Source of the DNA: AV40 sp963817335
GTDB taxonomy: Bacteria > Verrucomicrobiota > Verrucomicrobiia > Chthoniobacterales > UBA10450
DNA length: 64,000 bases
Assembly: GCA_963817335.1 (NCBI GenBank)
Contig: CAWFNX010000005.1
Span: 1,550,001 to 1,614,000 of the forward strand
Reading direction: 5' to 3'
Shown here: positions 9,270-18,028 of the stretch, piece by piece
Position numbering within the stretch: the stretch's first letter is position 1
Layout: the number at the start of each line of letters is the position of its first letter
Position numbers and translations under genes: made by a program
The notes under the pieces: model-generated
What the model was told of the DNA's origin: nothing
The model's input: the letters and a program-made list of their open reading frames with translations, nothing else
Databases searched by the model: none

Positions 9270-10229
9270 ATGAACCGCATCACCTTGCTGGCGATCAGTT
9301 TATCGATTTTTTTCGGCGCTCGCCTGGCGCGACCAGACGAAACAAAAAACGCTTCGCTGGATGATTTGAAGAAACTCGACATTATCTGTTTCGTTCCGTC
9401 GTACTTGCCGAACGGTTTCAAGTTCAAGAGCGCACAGATCCTTGACGAAGATAACCCGAACGAGGAGCATGCAGGTCAAAAGGTCCCCACCTATGCGATC
9501 GAATGGTCCGGTCCGAATGGCGCCGCGTTCTCGATTGAATCCGCCTGGGAGGGAATTGGCGACCGGAATATCATGGAGACCGAAGACAGCGAAGAGACGG
9601 AGTTTCAATCGCCGCTCTTCGGCCGCGTTTACCTGATCTACACCCCGAAGGGAAAGGGCGACGCCGGGGTGAAGAAGGAGATCCTTTCGAATTGGGTCGA
9701 AGACGCGAACATGCAGGCGGAAGTAGGCAGTGATCCAAACGCGCATGCCGTCCTTGGCCGATTCCACGGATTTACCGGCACGAAAATGACCGTCGCCGAC
9801 TTTTCGAAGATCGTGACTTCGCTCCACCCGATCAAGGGCGGCGCGAAAGCTGGATCGGCGCCGCCGTTGAAGCTTCATCCAAAGATTTTCAATATGATCG
9901 ATTGCTGGTTATCCGATTCGCAAAGTCCGGTTGTGACCGAGTTCAACCTCGACGCGGTCGAGACGAACGGGAACCAATTCGACATGGACGACGTGAAGCC
10001 GGATGGGGAATGGACCCGCGCCCCGACTAAAGAGGACGGCGGTTTCATGCGTTATCGCGTGCTCGGATTGAAGGGAAACACCTACACAGTTGAGTATCAG
10101 GAGAACGGCGGCGGCTCACTGACCACCGATTCTACGATCGAGTTCGTGATCGACAAGCGGACGATTCAGTACGACGGAAAACCGAAAAACATCCGCGTCC
10201 TGCGGGTTGTCTCCTACAAATCGAAGTAG
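9270..10229 (+). CDS. Exported protein of unknown function
   Basis: The 319-residue protein has a signal peptide (LLAISLSIFFGARLA). After it comes a soluble region with CFVPSYLPNGFKF and a C-terminal TIEFVIDKRTIQYDGKPKNIRVLRVV. No catalytic motif is evident. The block resembling SYLPxGF is reminiscent of lipoprotein/anti-sigma periplasmic sensor domains (inference, weak). It stands alone on the + strand, 63 bp ahead of another exported protein gene. Confidence 0.65.
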   Translation: MNRITLLAISLSIFFGARLARPDETKNASLDDLKKLDIICFVPSYLPNGFKFKSAQILDEDNPNEEHAGQKVPTYAIEWSGPNGAAFSIESAWEGIGDRNIMETEDSEETEFQSPLFGRVYLIYTPKGKGDAGVKKEILSNWVEDANMQAEVGSDPNAHAVLGRFHGFTGTKMTVADFSKIVTSLHPIKGGAKAGSAPPLKLHPKIFNMIDCWLSDSQSPVVTEFNLDAVETNGNQFDMDDVKPDGEWTRAPTKEDGGFMRYRVLGLKGNTYTVEYQENGGGSLTTDSTIEFVIDKRTIQYDGKPKNIRVLRVVSYKSK

Positions 10230-10292
10230 CGAAGTCAATCCGAGACTGGGTCCAAACCGCGGAAGTTGCGTTTTCGGGACTCCGGGCTTTGA

Positions 10293-10778
10293 ATGGCGGC
10301 AAGAGGGGAAAAAACACTGCCGGTGATACCGTTGAAGAGATCGCGGTTGGTTTGCGCAACAATCGTTTCTTTGCTGGTCGGGATCGGCGCACGCGAAACA
10401 GGCGCACAGCCAGTTGCAAAATCAGTTCATGCTTTTCTCGCTGCAGAGAAGGGGAGTGAACGAACCACCACGTTTACTGCCGATGCGCCGGTGATTTGGG
10501 TGTTTTGGAAAGGCGAAGGCTTGGCTCTTGGCGACACGGTTCGCGCCGTTTGGATCGCAGAAGACATTGGCGCTGCCTCGCCCAAAGATACTGAAATTCG
10601 CCGGGCCGAACTCAAGGTTGACAAACAAGAAGATGAACAGGGAGCGTTCTCGCTTTCACGGCCAGGCAACCGGAGTTGGCCAGTCGGCAAATACAGGGTC
10701 GATCTCTATCTCAACGGCGGAATCGCCGAGGTTGTAAAGTTTACGATAAACTCCGGGGTAACGATTGAAACCCACTAA
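10293..10778 (+). CDS. Exported protein of unknown function
   Basis: The 161-residue protein has a hydrophobic export segment at residues ~18-38 (LVCATIVSLLVGIGA) after a basic start. The mature part looks like a beta-sandwich, with alternating strands such as APVIWVFWKGEGLALGDTVR and YRVDLYLNGGIAEVVKFTIN, as in Ig-like ligand-binding domains. I do not recognise a named family. It is followed by lipA after 90 bp. Confidence 0.6.
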   Translation: MAARGEKTLPVIPLKRSRLVCATIVSLLVGIGARETGAQPVAKSVHAFLAAEKGSERTTTFTADAPVIWVFWKGEGLALGDTVRAVWIAEDIGAASPKDTEIRRAELKVDKQEDEQGAFSLSRPGNRSWPVGKYRVDLYLNGGIAEVVKFTINSGVTIETH

Positions 10779-10868
10779 TTCGGTCGGCGTGGAGAAAGAG
10801 CCATAACGAATATCAGGTTGTAGGAGTTGAACTTTCCAATCTGACGCGGGTAGGTTAATTTGAATCCA

Positions 10869-11756
10869 ATGTCCTGCGTGAAGATCGATCCGGCGCTGCA
10901 CCAGCCGCACAAGCCGTCCTGGATCAAGGTGCGGTTGCCGTCGAACCCGGTTTTCTTTTCGACCAAGGCGCTCATATCGGATTTGCGACTGCACACCGTT
11001 TGTGAGAGCGCGCAATGCCCGAATCGCTGGGAATGCTGGAGCCAGGGCACGGCCACATTCATGATTGCGGGTGATCGTTGCACCCGGGCCTGCGGATTTT
11101 GCGCGGTGACGACGGCCAAGCCATTCGCGCTTGAGGAAGACGAACCGCAGCGCGTCGCCGAAGCAGTCCAGCGAATGAAATTGAAACACGTGGTGATTAC
11201 GGCGGTCGCGCGTGATGATTTACAAGACGGCGGCGCGAATCATTTTGCCCGGGTGATTCGCGCGATCCGCGCTGCCGACCCTTCGATCATTATCGAGGTG
11301 CTGGTCCCGGATTTTCATGCGGACGATTCCTCCATTCAGGTTGTGCTCGACGCAGGGCCGGAGATCTACAATCACAACATGGAGACGGTGGAACGATTGA
11401 CGCCGCTCGTCCGTTCGCGGGCGAAGTATCGGACTTCGTTGCAAGTGCTCCGGCGCGCGAAGGAACTTTCGCCGAGCAGCGTGACGAAGAGCGGCATCAT
11501 GCTCGGTCTCGGTGAAACCGAGTCGGAAATTTTCCAGACGATGGACGATCTGCGCGAAGCGGGTTGCCAGGTTTTGACCATGGGACAATATCTGCGGCCG
11601 ACGCCGAACCATTTACCGGTGGTTGAGTTCGTCACCCCGCAGCAGTTCGATCTTTACGGCGAGATCGCGCGCAAAAAAGGATTCGAACATGTCGCGTCCG
11701 GTCCGCTTGTCCGCAGCTCCTATCACGCGGCCGACTTTCATCCGGTAGTCCGCTGA
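10869..11756 (+). CDS. lipA: Lipoyl synthase
   Basis: This radical SAM enzyme inserts two sulfurs into octanoyl-protein to make lipoate. Counting from the ATG at 10869, the auxiliary [4Fe-4S] cysteines are Cys45, Cys50 and Cys56 (CESAQCPNRWEC) and the SAM cluster cysteines are Cys71, Cys75 and Cys78 (CTRACGFC). The C-terminal RSSY motif holds the serine ligand of the auxiliary cluster. The 295-residue length fits LipA. A TTG three codons upstream (10860) is possible but less likely. No lipB is seen nearby. Confidence 0.95.
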   Translation: MSCVKIDPALHQPHKPSWIKVRLPSNPVFFSTKALISDLRLHTVCESAQCPNRWECWSQGTATFMIAGDRCTRACGFCAVTTAKPFALEEDEPQRVAEAVQRMKLKHVVITAVARDDLQDGGANHFARVIRAIRAADPSIIIEVLVPDFHADDSSIQVVLDAGPEIYNHNMETVERLTPLVRSRAKYRTSLQVLRRAKELSPSSVTKSGIMLGLGETESEIFQTMDDLREAGCQVLTMGQYLRPTPNHLPVVEFVTPQQFDLYGEIARKKGFEHVASGPLVRSSYHAADFHPVVR

Positions 11757-11837
11757 TAATGGAGCGAGTGGGACGAGCGACATGGACGGCAAGGCCGCAA
11801 GGGTAGCGGCGAGAGAGTCGGGAGACGAACGAGTTCA

Positions 11838-12512
11838 ATGGACAAAGCGAAAGTCGCGGCGGTCATTCCCGCTTACAACGAGGAGAAACATATTGGCGAC
11901 GTCGTCCGCCGGACACGACAGAAGCTCGACGACGTTCTCGTTGTTGATGACGGATCCGCGGATAAGACCGCGAACAATGCTCGCGAAGCCGGCGCGCAAG
12001 TGATCGTTCACGAACAGAATCAGGGCAAGGGCGAGACGATCAAAACCGGATTGCGTCACTGGCTCGAGCGACAATTCGATTTCGTGATCATTCTCGACGC
12101 CGACGGCCAGCATCGTCCCGAAGAGATCGATGGTTTTGTGGCGGCGGCGCTTTCACCGGACGCGCCGAGATTGGTCGTTGGTAATCGAATGAAGGATGTC
12201 TCGACGATGCCGCTGGTCCGGCGGATCGTGAATCGCTGGATGAGTCAGCAAATCAGCGCGCTTTGCGGGCAGGAGATTCCGGACACGCAATGCGGTTATC
12301 GTCTATTGCATCGACAGCTGATTCCTGAACTTCTCGGTGGCGCGGCGCGATTCGATTACGAAACGGAGATGCTCATCATTGCCAGCCGGAAAGGTTTTCG
12401 AATTGGCTCAGCGCCGATCAGCACCGTTTACTCGGATGAGGTCAGCAGCATTCATCCGGTGCGCGACACCATCCGGTTCTTCAAACTGATGCGGCGCTAT
12501 AAAAAGCTGTAG
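11838..12512 (+). CDS. Family 2 glycosyltransferase (DPM1-like)
   Basis: The 224-residue protein has the GT2 nucleotide-sugar motifs AVIPAYNEEKHIGDVV (start of the GT-A fold), LVVDDGSADKT, and ILDADGQHRPEEI (DxD-type metal site). It then has DTQCGYRLLHRQ, which is typical of dolichyl/undecaprenyl-phosphate sugar transferases. It lacks C-terminal membrane helices, so it is a soluble, membrane-associated catalytic domain. Its TAG stop is the first part of a dispersed GTAGCGG repeat (12509-12559). Confidence 0.85.
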   Translation: MDKAKVAAVIPAYNEEKHIGDVVRRTRQKLDDVLVVDDGSADKTANNAREAGAQVIVHEQNQGKGETIKTGLRHWLERQFDFVIILDADGQHRPEEIDGFVAAALSPDAPRLVVGNRMKDVSTMPLVRRIVNRWMSQQISALCGQEIPDTQCGYRLLHRQLIPELLGGAARFDYETEMLIIASRKGFRIGSAPISTVYSDEVSSIHPVRDTIRFFKLMRRYKKL

Positions 12513-12559
12513 CGGCGGGCGTGTCGCCCGCTTCGCAGCCGACACGGCTGCCTCTACAG
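12509..12559. repeat. Twin-palindrome intergenic repeat
   Basis: It runs from GTAGCGGCGGGCG to GGCTGCCTCTACAG and contains GCGGGCGTGTCGCCCGC and CAGCCGACACGGCTG hairpins. A close copy lies at 15213-15262. The TAG in its first bases ends the upstream glycosyltransferase gene. Confidence 0.65.
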
Positions 12560-12564
12560 AAAAC

Positions 12565-13446
12565 TCACGGCTTCTTCCCCGGTACCGGCTTGTTGCTCTT
12601 AATGATCTCGTCTTCCGGCGTGAGCTTCGGCGCTTTGCCGCTGAAAATTACGCGGTTCGGTTTTTCGGCCAGCGAATCGATCAACGCTTTCGCATGGGTC
12701 GTGATCACTTTCAGATTCAAAAGCGTTACGTGCAGCTCCTTCATCTGGTCCTGAATCGACTTATCGGTTGAACCAACGAACGTTTTGGCGGTTCCGATAA
12801 ATTGATCCGCGTCCTTGGAGAGAGCGTCGAGGTTTTTGATCACGTTTTGAAGGTCGTCGACGTCAATCTTCGCAGAATCGGCGATGGGACCGAGTTTCGG
12901 CATGAATCCGCCAAGATCGGTGTGCAGGTCGGTTACGGTGAGGTTGAGATTATCGATCAGTTTATTGGCGTTATCGAAAAGAGGTCCGGCGGCGGCGGTG
13001 ATCTGTTCGATACCGTAAGCCGGATGCCCTTCGAGCGATTCGTTGTTAGCGAGCGTTTTGCCGCCAGGTGTGCCGGCTGATAATGCGACAAACTTCGGCG
13101 ACAGCATTGTATCCGAACTCAACGTTGCAGTCACGTCCGCCGGGATTGGCGGAACGTCCTCATCGATTTCTATGGTTACAACGACCGCGTCTTTGTGATT
13201 TGGAAGTTTCGCGCGCTCGGCGGGACTGAGGGGGCGCACGGCAATCACCCGGCCGGCCGGCGCGCCTGCGTAGCGGACTTCGGAGTGGATCTTAATTCCG
13301 GTTACGTCTTCGTAACGAATCTGCAATGTTCGGGTCGGCTTTTTCAAACGATAACCGGACAGCGCAAAGGTAAGCGCAGCGAAAAGCACGACGCTGCAGA
13401 GGATCACGGAGAGAGCTATCAAATAGTCTGACAGATTCTTCTTCAT
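12565..13446 (-). CDS. mlaD: MlaD-like MCE-domain protein
   Basis: The 293-residue protein has one N-terminal helix (LIALSVILCSVVLFAALTFA). An MCE domain follows at residues ~38-120, containing IRYEDVTGIKIHSEVRYAGAPAGRV. The C-terminal half is long and helical (FDNANKLIDNLNLTV... FVGSTDKSI). MCE proteins form periplasmic rings that pass phospholipids between membranes. It is the last gene of an mlaE-mlaF-mlaD operon and overlaps mlaF by 4 bp. Confidence 0.85.
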   Translation of the reverse strand: MKKNLSDYLIALSVILCSVVLFAALTFALSGYRLKKPTRTLQIRYEDVTGIKIHSEVRYAGAPAGRVIAVRPLSPAERAKLPNHKDAVVVTIEIDEDVPPIPADVTATLSSDTMLSPKFVALSAGTPGGKTLANNESLEGHPAYGIEQITAAAGPLFDNANKLIDNLNLTVTDLHTDLGGFMPKLGPIADSAKIDVDDLQNVIKNLDALSKDADQFIGTAKTFVGSTDKSIQDQMKELHVTLLNLKVITTHAKALIDSLAEKPNRVIFSGKAPKLTPEDEIIKSNKPVPGKKP

Positions 13447-14291
13447 GCTGTTTTGCGATGGAATCGATAGCGGGCGCTGACAAACGGCCGCGGCTTCACC
13501 TGCTGGTGATCCTCGTGTTCTTCCTGGGAAAGGTTTAGCGGAACCGGTCCGTCTGCTTCGCCATTGATGAATTGTTGCACCTCGGGGTTTGGGCTATTGC
13601 GAATCTCGTTGGGCGTGCCTTGCGCGACAATTGAGCCGTGACCAAGCATGATCATGCGGGTCGCGATTCGAAATGCGCTCGTCATGTCGTGGGTAACGAC
13701 CACTGCGGTCATGTGTTCGCCACGAGTAAGTTTTTGGGTCAACTGATCGACCACGGCGGTCATGATTGGATCCAGGCCCGAAGTCGGTTCATCGCTAAAG
13801 AGCAATTCCGGATTGAGGGCGAGCGCGCGGGCGAGGCCGACCCGCTTTTTCATTCCGCCACTGATCTCGGCTGGCTTGAGATGTTCGAATCCGCTCAATC
13901 CAACCGTTAGAAGTTTTTGCTCCACAATCTCTGCGATCTCCTCCGGTGCCTTGTTGGTGTGTTGCTCCAGAGGCAGGGCCACATTTTCGCCCACCGTAAG
14001 CGACGCCAGCAACGCGCCCGACTGAAATAACATTCCAAAACGCTTTCTGACACTCTCGATTTCGCGCTCGCTCATGGTGGTGATTTCCTGACCGAAAATT
14101 TTCACCGAGCCGGAAGTCGGCTTCATTGAGCCGATGATGTGGCGTAGCAGCGTGCTTTTGCCGCAACCGCTGCCCCCCATGATCACAAGCGTTTCGCCGC
14201 GATCGACGCTGAAGGTAATGTCTTTCAGCACCGTGCGATCGCCGAATTGGCGCATCAGGTTGGAAACTTCTATGAGAGGCGAGCCGTTCAT
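13443..14291 (-). CDS. mlaF: MlaF-like ABC transporter ATP-binding protein
   Basis: This is the ATPase of the MCE/Mla lipid transporter. The 282-residue protein shows Walker A GGSGCGKST near residue 35, ABC signature EISGGMKKRVGLARAL, and Walker B LLFSDEPTSGLDP, followed by the H-loop VVVTHD. The C-terminal ~35 residues are polar and family-specific. The gene starts 3 bp after mlaE ends and its stop overlaps the mlaD start. Confidence 0.9.
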   Translation of the reverse strand: MNGSPLIEVSNLMRQFGDRTVLKDITFSVDRGETLVIMGGSGCGKSTLLRHIIGSMKPTSGSVKIFGQEITTMSEREIESVRKRFGMLFQSGALLASLTVGENVALPLEQHTNKAPEEIAEIVEQKLLTVGLSGFEHLKPAEISGGMKKRVGLARALALNPELLFSDEPTSGLDPIMTAVVDQLTQKLTRGEHMTAVVVTHDMTSAFRIATRMIMLGHGSIVAQGTPNEIRNSPNPEVQQFINGEADGPVPLNLSQEEHEDHQQVKPRPFVSARYRFHRKTA

Positions 14292-14294
14292 GCG

Positions 14295-15035
14295 CTACGA
14301 TCCGAAGAAGAAAATGCCAGTGAGAATCGCGTTCGTCACGAGCATTGCGAGCAGGGCTTGAACGACAGCTGTGGTCGTTGCCTGGCCGACGCCTTCGGCG
14401 CCGCCTTCAACGGTCAGCCCCGCATTGCAAGCGATGGTGATCACGATCCACGCAAATACCACGCTCTTGATGATGCCCGAGTGTAAATCCCAGGTGTCCG
14501 CGCTTTCGACCGCGCGGATGATGAAACCGGCCGTATTGAAGTTAAGCGCGAATTTACAAACAGCCCAGCCACCGACCATCCCGATATAGTTTCCGAAAAT
14601 CGTCAACGTCGGAAGCATGATCATCATCGCAAGAAAACGCGGCACGACCAGGTATTGGACCGGATTGATCGCCATTACTTCCAACGCCTCGATTTCTTCC
14701 GAGACTTTCATGGTGCCGAGCTCCGCCGCGACGGCCGAGCAGCTTCGGCCGATCACGATCACGGCGATCAAAACCGGACCCAATTCGCGTAGCATTGATA
14801 ACATCACCAGATCCGGGACGTAGATCTCGGCGCCCATCTGTTGAAGCGAGTGCGCGGCTTGCAATGCAAGGGTGACGCCAATGCTGAACGCGGTCAGCGC
14901 GACCATCGGCGTCGCGCGGGTCCCGATCGCCACCATTTGCCGGAAAATCGGCGATATTTTGAAAAATTCTCCCCTGAAAGGGGCGACGAACACCCAGTAA
15001 AGCAAACTCAGATTCAGGCGTAGATAATTCAGCAT
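14295..15035 (-). CDS. mlaE: MlaE-like ABC transporter permease
   Basis: The 246-residue integral membrane permease belongs to the MlaE family. It has the characteristic coupling-region sequence LGTMKVSEEIEALEVMAINP near residues 105-125 and a helix pair before it (ALTAFSIGVTLALQAAH). With MlaF and MlaD it should move phospholipids between the inner membrane and the periplasmic MCE ring. It heads the operon. The 230 bp upstream carry two dispersed repeats (15112-15180 and 15213-15262). Confidence 0.9.
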   Translation of the reverse strand: MLNYLRLNLSLLYWVFVAPFRGEFFKISPIFRQMVAIGTRATPMVALTAFSIGVTLALQAAHSLQQMGAEIYVPDLVMLSMLRELGPVLIAVIVIGRSCSAVAAELGTMKVSEEIEALEVMAINPVQYLVVPRFLAMMIMLPTLTIFGNYIGMVGGWAVCKFALNFNTAGFIIRAVESADTWDLHSGIIKSVVFAWIVITIACNAGLTVEGGAEGVGQATTTAVVQALLAMLVTNAILTGIFFFGS

Positions 15036-15111
15036 CCGGGCGGGTCAGGATGGCAAGGCGCGCGATGCGACGAAAGCCGAAAATCCGGTCGGGTGCTCGG
15101 AAAAAGGTAGG

Positions 15112-15180
15112 GGCGATTACGCACCCTGCTAGTGCGCCAATAATGTTCCCGATTTTAGTTTGCCACAAAGCGGCATGGCT
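15112..15180. repeat. ~69 bp dispersed repeat, copy 1
   Basis: It begins GGCGATTACGCACCCTGCTA, continues GTGCGCCAATAATG, and ends GGCGGCATGGCT-like (here AGCGGCATGGCT). A second copy lies at 16841-16910 with only a handful of differences. No gene lies within it. Confidence 0.7.
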
Positions 15181-15212
15181 GCCCTCAATCGCCCGCGCGA
15201 TAGGACGCTGCA

Positions 15213-15262
15213 GTGGCGGGCGTGTCGCCCGCCGGTTTGCAGCCGGCACGGCTGCCGCTACA
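15213..15262. repeat. Twin-palindrome intergenic repeat
   Basis: It is a near copy of the element at 12509-12559: GTGGCGGGCGTGTCGCCC, then CAGCCGGCACGGCTGCCGC, then TACAG. It lies just after the 173-residue gene on the minus strand. Confidence 0.6.
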
Positions 15263-15265
15263 GCA

Positions 15266-15787
15266 TCAAATCAGTCCGCGCTTGCGGAAGTCGCCGATGT
15301 TGCCGCCGCTCGAACGCTCGATCATGTCGATCGTGAATTTGAGGAGACAAACTTCCCACGCCTCGTCCACGCCCTGAATCACCGCGCTGAGGTGGTCGTC
15401 TTGATGCTGCACATGGGATTTTGTTCGCTCGATCACCGATTTGATCGGATCGCGAAACATTTGTTCGGTGACGTCGGTCTTGCGAAACTGAAACCCGTAG
15501 CGGAGCACTGCGAAATTCTGGGCGCGCTCGCGCAGTTGCTCCGCGTAACGCTCCGCCTTTTCGCCAAAACCTTCGAGCAACAGCCGGCTGAAATGATCGG
15601 GAGTAAGAATCTGCGGACGATCGGCGTGAATTTTTCCGTCGCGAACCCGGACTTCATTCACCCGATCCATCAGTTCCGATATCAGATAAAAACGAAAACT
15701 GGTGGTGCCGAAGGTGGCGATCTTGTGCTCGGGAGCAAGGATTACCTGGGTATTTTCAATTGCGTATTGAAAATCGTCCTCCTTCAT
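15266..15787 (-). CDS. Conserved-looking protein of unknown function
   Basis: The 173-residue soluble protein is mostly helical, with no signal peptide or membrane helix. Visible features are an N-terminal EENTQ-like stretch (QYAIENTQVILAPEHKI), FRFYLISELMDRVNEVRVRDG and a C-terminal AWEVCLLKFTIDMIERSSGG. I do not recognise a family or a catalytic motif. It stands alone between repeat elements. Confidence 0.6.
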   Translation of the reverse strand: MKEDDFQYAIENTQVILAPEHKIATFGTTSFRFYLISELMDRVNEVRVRDGKIHADRPQILTPDHFSRLLLEGFGEKAERYAEQLRERAQNFAVLRYGFQFRKTDVTEQMFRDPIKSVIERTKSHVQHQDDHLSAVIQGVDEAWEVCLLKFTIDMIERSSGGNIGDFRKRGLI

Positions 15788-15798
15788 CTCGACGGCAA

Positions 15799-15853
15799 GG
15801 TAGCGGCGATTGACCTCAATCGCCAGTGGCGGCTCAGTGATCCGCCGCTACCT
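15799..15853. repeat. Twin-palindrome intergenic repeat (GTAGCGG family)
   Basis: GGTAGCGGCGATTGACC is followed by CAATCGCC, and the element ends GATCCGCCGCTACC. It runs into the stop codon of rarD at 15852. Confidence 0.65.
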
Positions 15854-16805
15854 AGTCCAGCGCCGATGCTTCAAAGGCGCAGCTGTCGATCGCGCGGACG
15901 CGCGCCGAGCGCCAGCGCAGGACTGCTTCTGCGGTAAAAATCGCGAGGGCGATCCAGATCAAGACAAATGTGACCAGATGTCCGCGGGTGAACGGTTCGT
16001 GGTAAACGAAAACACCTAGAAAAAAGGAACATGTCGGCGCCAGGTACTGGATAAAACCCAGGGTCGTCAAAGGCAAGTGGTGAGCGGCGTACCCAAACCA
16101 AAAGAGCGGGACCGCGGTCACGACGCCAGTGCTGATGAGTAGGATCGACAAGGATATTTTCGACGGGCCAAATGCGACGCTGGCACTTTGATTGAGAAAA
16201 AGAAGATAGGTAAGGGCGATCGGTGTCAGCATGATGGTTTCAATGAAGAGGCCTGGAATGGCAGCGGTGCCCGATTTTTTCCGAAGTAATCCGTACAGTC
16301 CGAAAGAGCTGCACAAGGTGAGTGCGATCCAGGGGAAATGTCCGTAACCCAGACTCAGGTACAACACCGCGACGGTGGCGAGAATTACGGATGCGAATTG
16401 CAGTCGCGTTAATCTTTCTCGCAAAAAGACCGCGCCGAACAAGACATTGACCAGTGGGGTCATGAAGTAGCCCAGACTTGTCTCGAGCACGCGGCCGATG
16501 ACGACGGAGTAGATGAAAAAGAACCAGTTCGTTGCGACCGCGATCCCGGCAGTCACGCAGAAGAATGTCGCGCGGCGTGATCGAAAAATGTGCGCAACTT
16601 CCGGCCAGCGTTTTTGGAACGAAAGGACGCCGATCAGGAACAGGCTCGTCCACACAAACCGATGGGCGAGAATCTCGGGCGGGGGGACCCTTTGGAGGAA
16701 CTTCCAGTAACCGGGTATGAGGCCCCAGGTTGCAAACGCGGCGATGCCCGCGGCAAGGCCGAATTTTTCGGGCGCTCGCGCGGACCATTTGCTCAGAACC
16801 GGCAT
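15852..16805 (-). CDS. rarD: RarD-type EamA permease
   Basis: The ten-helix exporter of the RarD branch opens at the ATG at 16805. It contains FGLAAGIAAFATWGLIPGYW and HRFVWTSLFLIGVLSF, both typical of RarD (chloramphenicol-sensitivity protein). It sits in the inner membrane and its substrate is unknown. An in-frame ATG at 16853 would add 16 residues encoded by the upstream repeat, so I prefer 16805. The stop coincides with a dispersed repeat end. Confidence 0.85.
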   Translation of the reverse strand: MPVLSKWSARAPEKFGLAAGIAAFATWGLIPGYWKFLQRVPPPEILAHRFVWTSLFLIGVLSFQKRWPEVAHIFRSRRATFFCVTAGIAVATNWFFFIYSVVIGRVLETSLGYFMTPLVNVLFGAVFLRERLTRLQFASVILATVAVLYLSLGYGHFPWIALTLCSSFGLYGLLRKKSGTAAIPGLFIETIMLTPIALTYLLFLNQSASVAFGPSKISLSILLISTGVVTAVPLFWFGYAAHHLPLTTLGFIQYLAPTCSFFLGVFVYHEPFTRGHLVTFVLIWIALAIFTAEAVLRWRSARVRAIDSCAFEASALD

Positions 16806-16811
16806 CCAAAT

Positions 16812-16910
16812 AGGTAGCGGCGGTTCACCGAACCGCCAATGGCGATTACGCATCCTGCTAGTGCGCCAATAATGGGCCCGATTTTAGTTTTGCCGCTGGG
16901 CGGCATGGCT
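16812..16910. repeat. GTAGCGG half-element fused to copy 2 of the 69 bp repeat
   Basis: 16812-16846 is the left half of the GTAGCGG twin palindrome (GGTTCACCGAACC hairpin). 16841-16910 repeats the element at 15112-15180. The two families therefore overlap here, which suggests nested insertion. Confidence 0.6.
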
Positions 16911-16964
16911 TGAGGTCAAGCGCCTGTGCCTGATTACAGACGACGCATAGCGCCGCCGCTACAA

Positions 16965-17564
16965 CTATTTCTGCGCGGCTTGCGGCACGAACTGTTTGTA
17001 AGCTCCGTAACCTTCCCGGTCCATGTCCTCGGCCGGAACGAAGTACAACGCGGCTGAATTCACGGCGTAACGTTGTCCCGTGGGCGAAGATGGATCTTGA
17101 ATCAGATGCCCGAGATGAGCATCGCTTCGCTTCGCGCGCACCTCGGTGCGCGTCATGTCGTAAGACTTGTCCTCGCGGGTAACGACCGCGTCGTTCGAGA
17201 TCGGTTTGCTGAACGTCGGCCGGCCGGTTTGGCCGTCAAATTTATCTGCGGACGAAAAGAGCGGCTCGCGGGTGATAATGTCGACATAGATTCCGGGAAG
17301 AAAATTGTTCCACAGTTTGTTTTTGAATGCGGTCTCGGTGCCGCTCTCACGGACGACGTGGTACTGGTCCGTGGTCAAACGTTTGCGCAAAGTCGCGTCG
17401 TCCGGAACCGGGCGGTTCGGATCAAATCCGGTCATTTGCTCCTTCACGGTGTGGGCAAAGAGGGTGAAGTAAAGGACAATGGCAATTGCCACGACCGCGA
17501 CAATGATCCCGATGGTAATGCTTATGCGGGACGTGTCGTTGCTCGTGATTCGGCCGCCGTTCAT
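16965..17564 (-). CDS. MsrB-fold protein lacking catalytic residues
   Basis: The 199-residue protein has an N-terminal membrane anchor (IGIIVAVVAIAIVLYFTLFA) and a complete MsrB fold (methionine-R-sulfoxide reductase) in the periplasm. Three active-site positions are changed. The catalytic Cys of RYCIN is Ala167 (RYAVN), the resolving Cys before GTE is Ser74, and the conserved Trp of GWPSF is Arg (GRPTF). The Ala codon GCC is at 17064-17066. It is therefore unlikely to reduce methionine sulfoxide and may bind or sense it. It is paralogous to the intact gene 464 bp upstream. Confidence 0.85.
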   Translation of the reverse strand: MNGGRITSNDTSRISITIGIIVAVVAIAIVLYFTLFAHTVKEQMTGFDPNRPVPDDATLRKRLTTDQYHVVRESGTETAFKNKLWNNFLPGIYVDIITREPLFSSADKFDGQTGRPTFSKPISNDAVVTREDKSYDMTRTEVRAKRSDAHLGHLIQDPSSPTGQRYAVNSAALYFVPAEDMDREGYGAYKQFVPQAAQK

Positions 17565-18028
17565 CTACGCCTCGACCAAACAGTGAACCAGAAAAGCGAC
17601 TGGAAAGTAACCCTTTTTTTCGAACGCTGCGAGACCCGGCGTAATCTTCCGTCCCTCTCCGGACTTGGTTGTGAATTGGGCGATGTCTCCCAGCGCTAAA
17701 GCGCTGGGCTATTCCCGGGAAGCAAATTACCGGCGGATTTGAAAATAGTCCGGCGTTTTAACGCAGGGGGTTGATGGAAAAGCAAACGGCGGAGGGACTT
17801 TGAAAATCGTCCGGCGGTAACGCTCAGGTTGATGGAAGGCAAATGACGGAGCGATTTTGAAAATAGCCCAGCGTTTTAACGCTGGGGATGATAATCACGC
17901 CAAACGCCAAGTCCGTTAGGACGAAAGAATGATTCCGTATTCCGAGGCAAGCCTTGCGACCAAAATGTATTACGGATTCAGCGCTGAAGCGCTGGGCTAT
18001 TTTCGCTGACACCTGATTGCCGCGCGCT
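17565..18028. repeat. Gene-free stretch with repeated CCCAGCG...CGCTGGG hairpins
   Basis: No convincing gene is present. Perfect or near palindromes CCCAGCG-N-CGCTGGG occur at 17689-17708 and 17867-17886, and a variant near 17979-17997. Each is followed or preceded by GCTATTTTC. A ~50 bp unit (TTGATGG...AAATGACGGAG...TTTGAAAATA) is repeated about three times between 17730 and 17866. Confidence 0.6.

Noticed and set aside
14554..15249. A 231-codon minus-strand frame
   Set aside because: It overlaps mlaE on the same strand in another frame; the mlaE frame has the family signature and helices.
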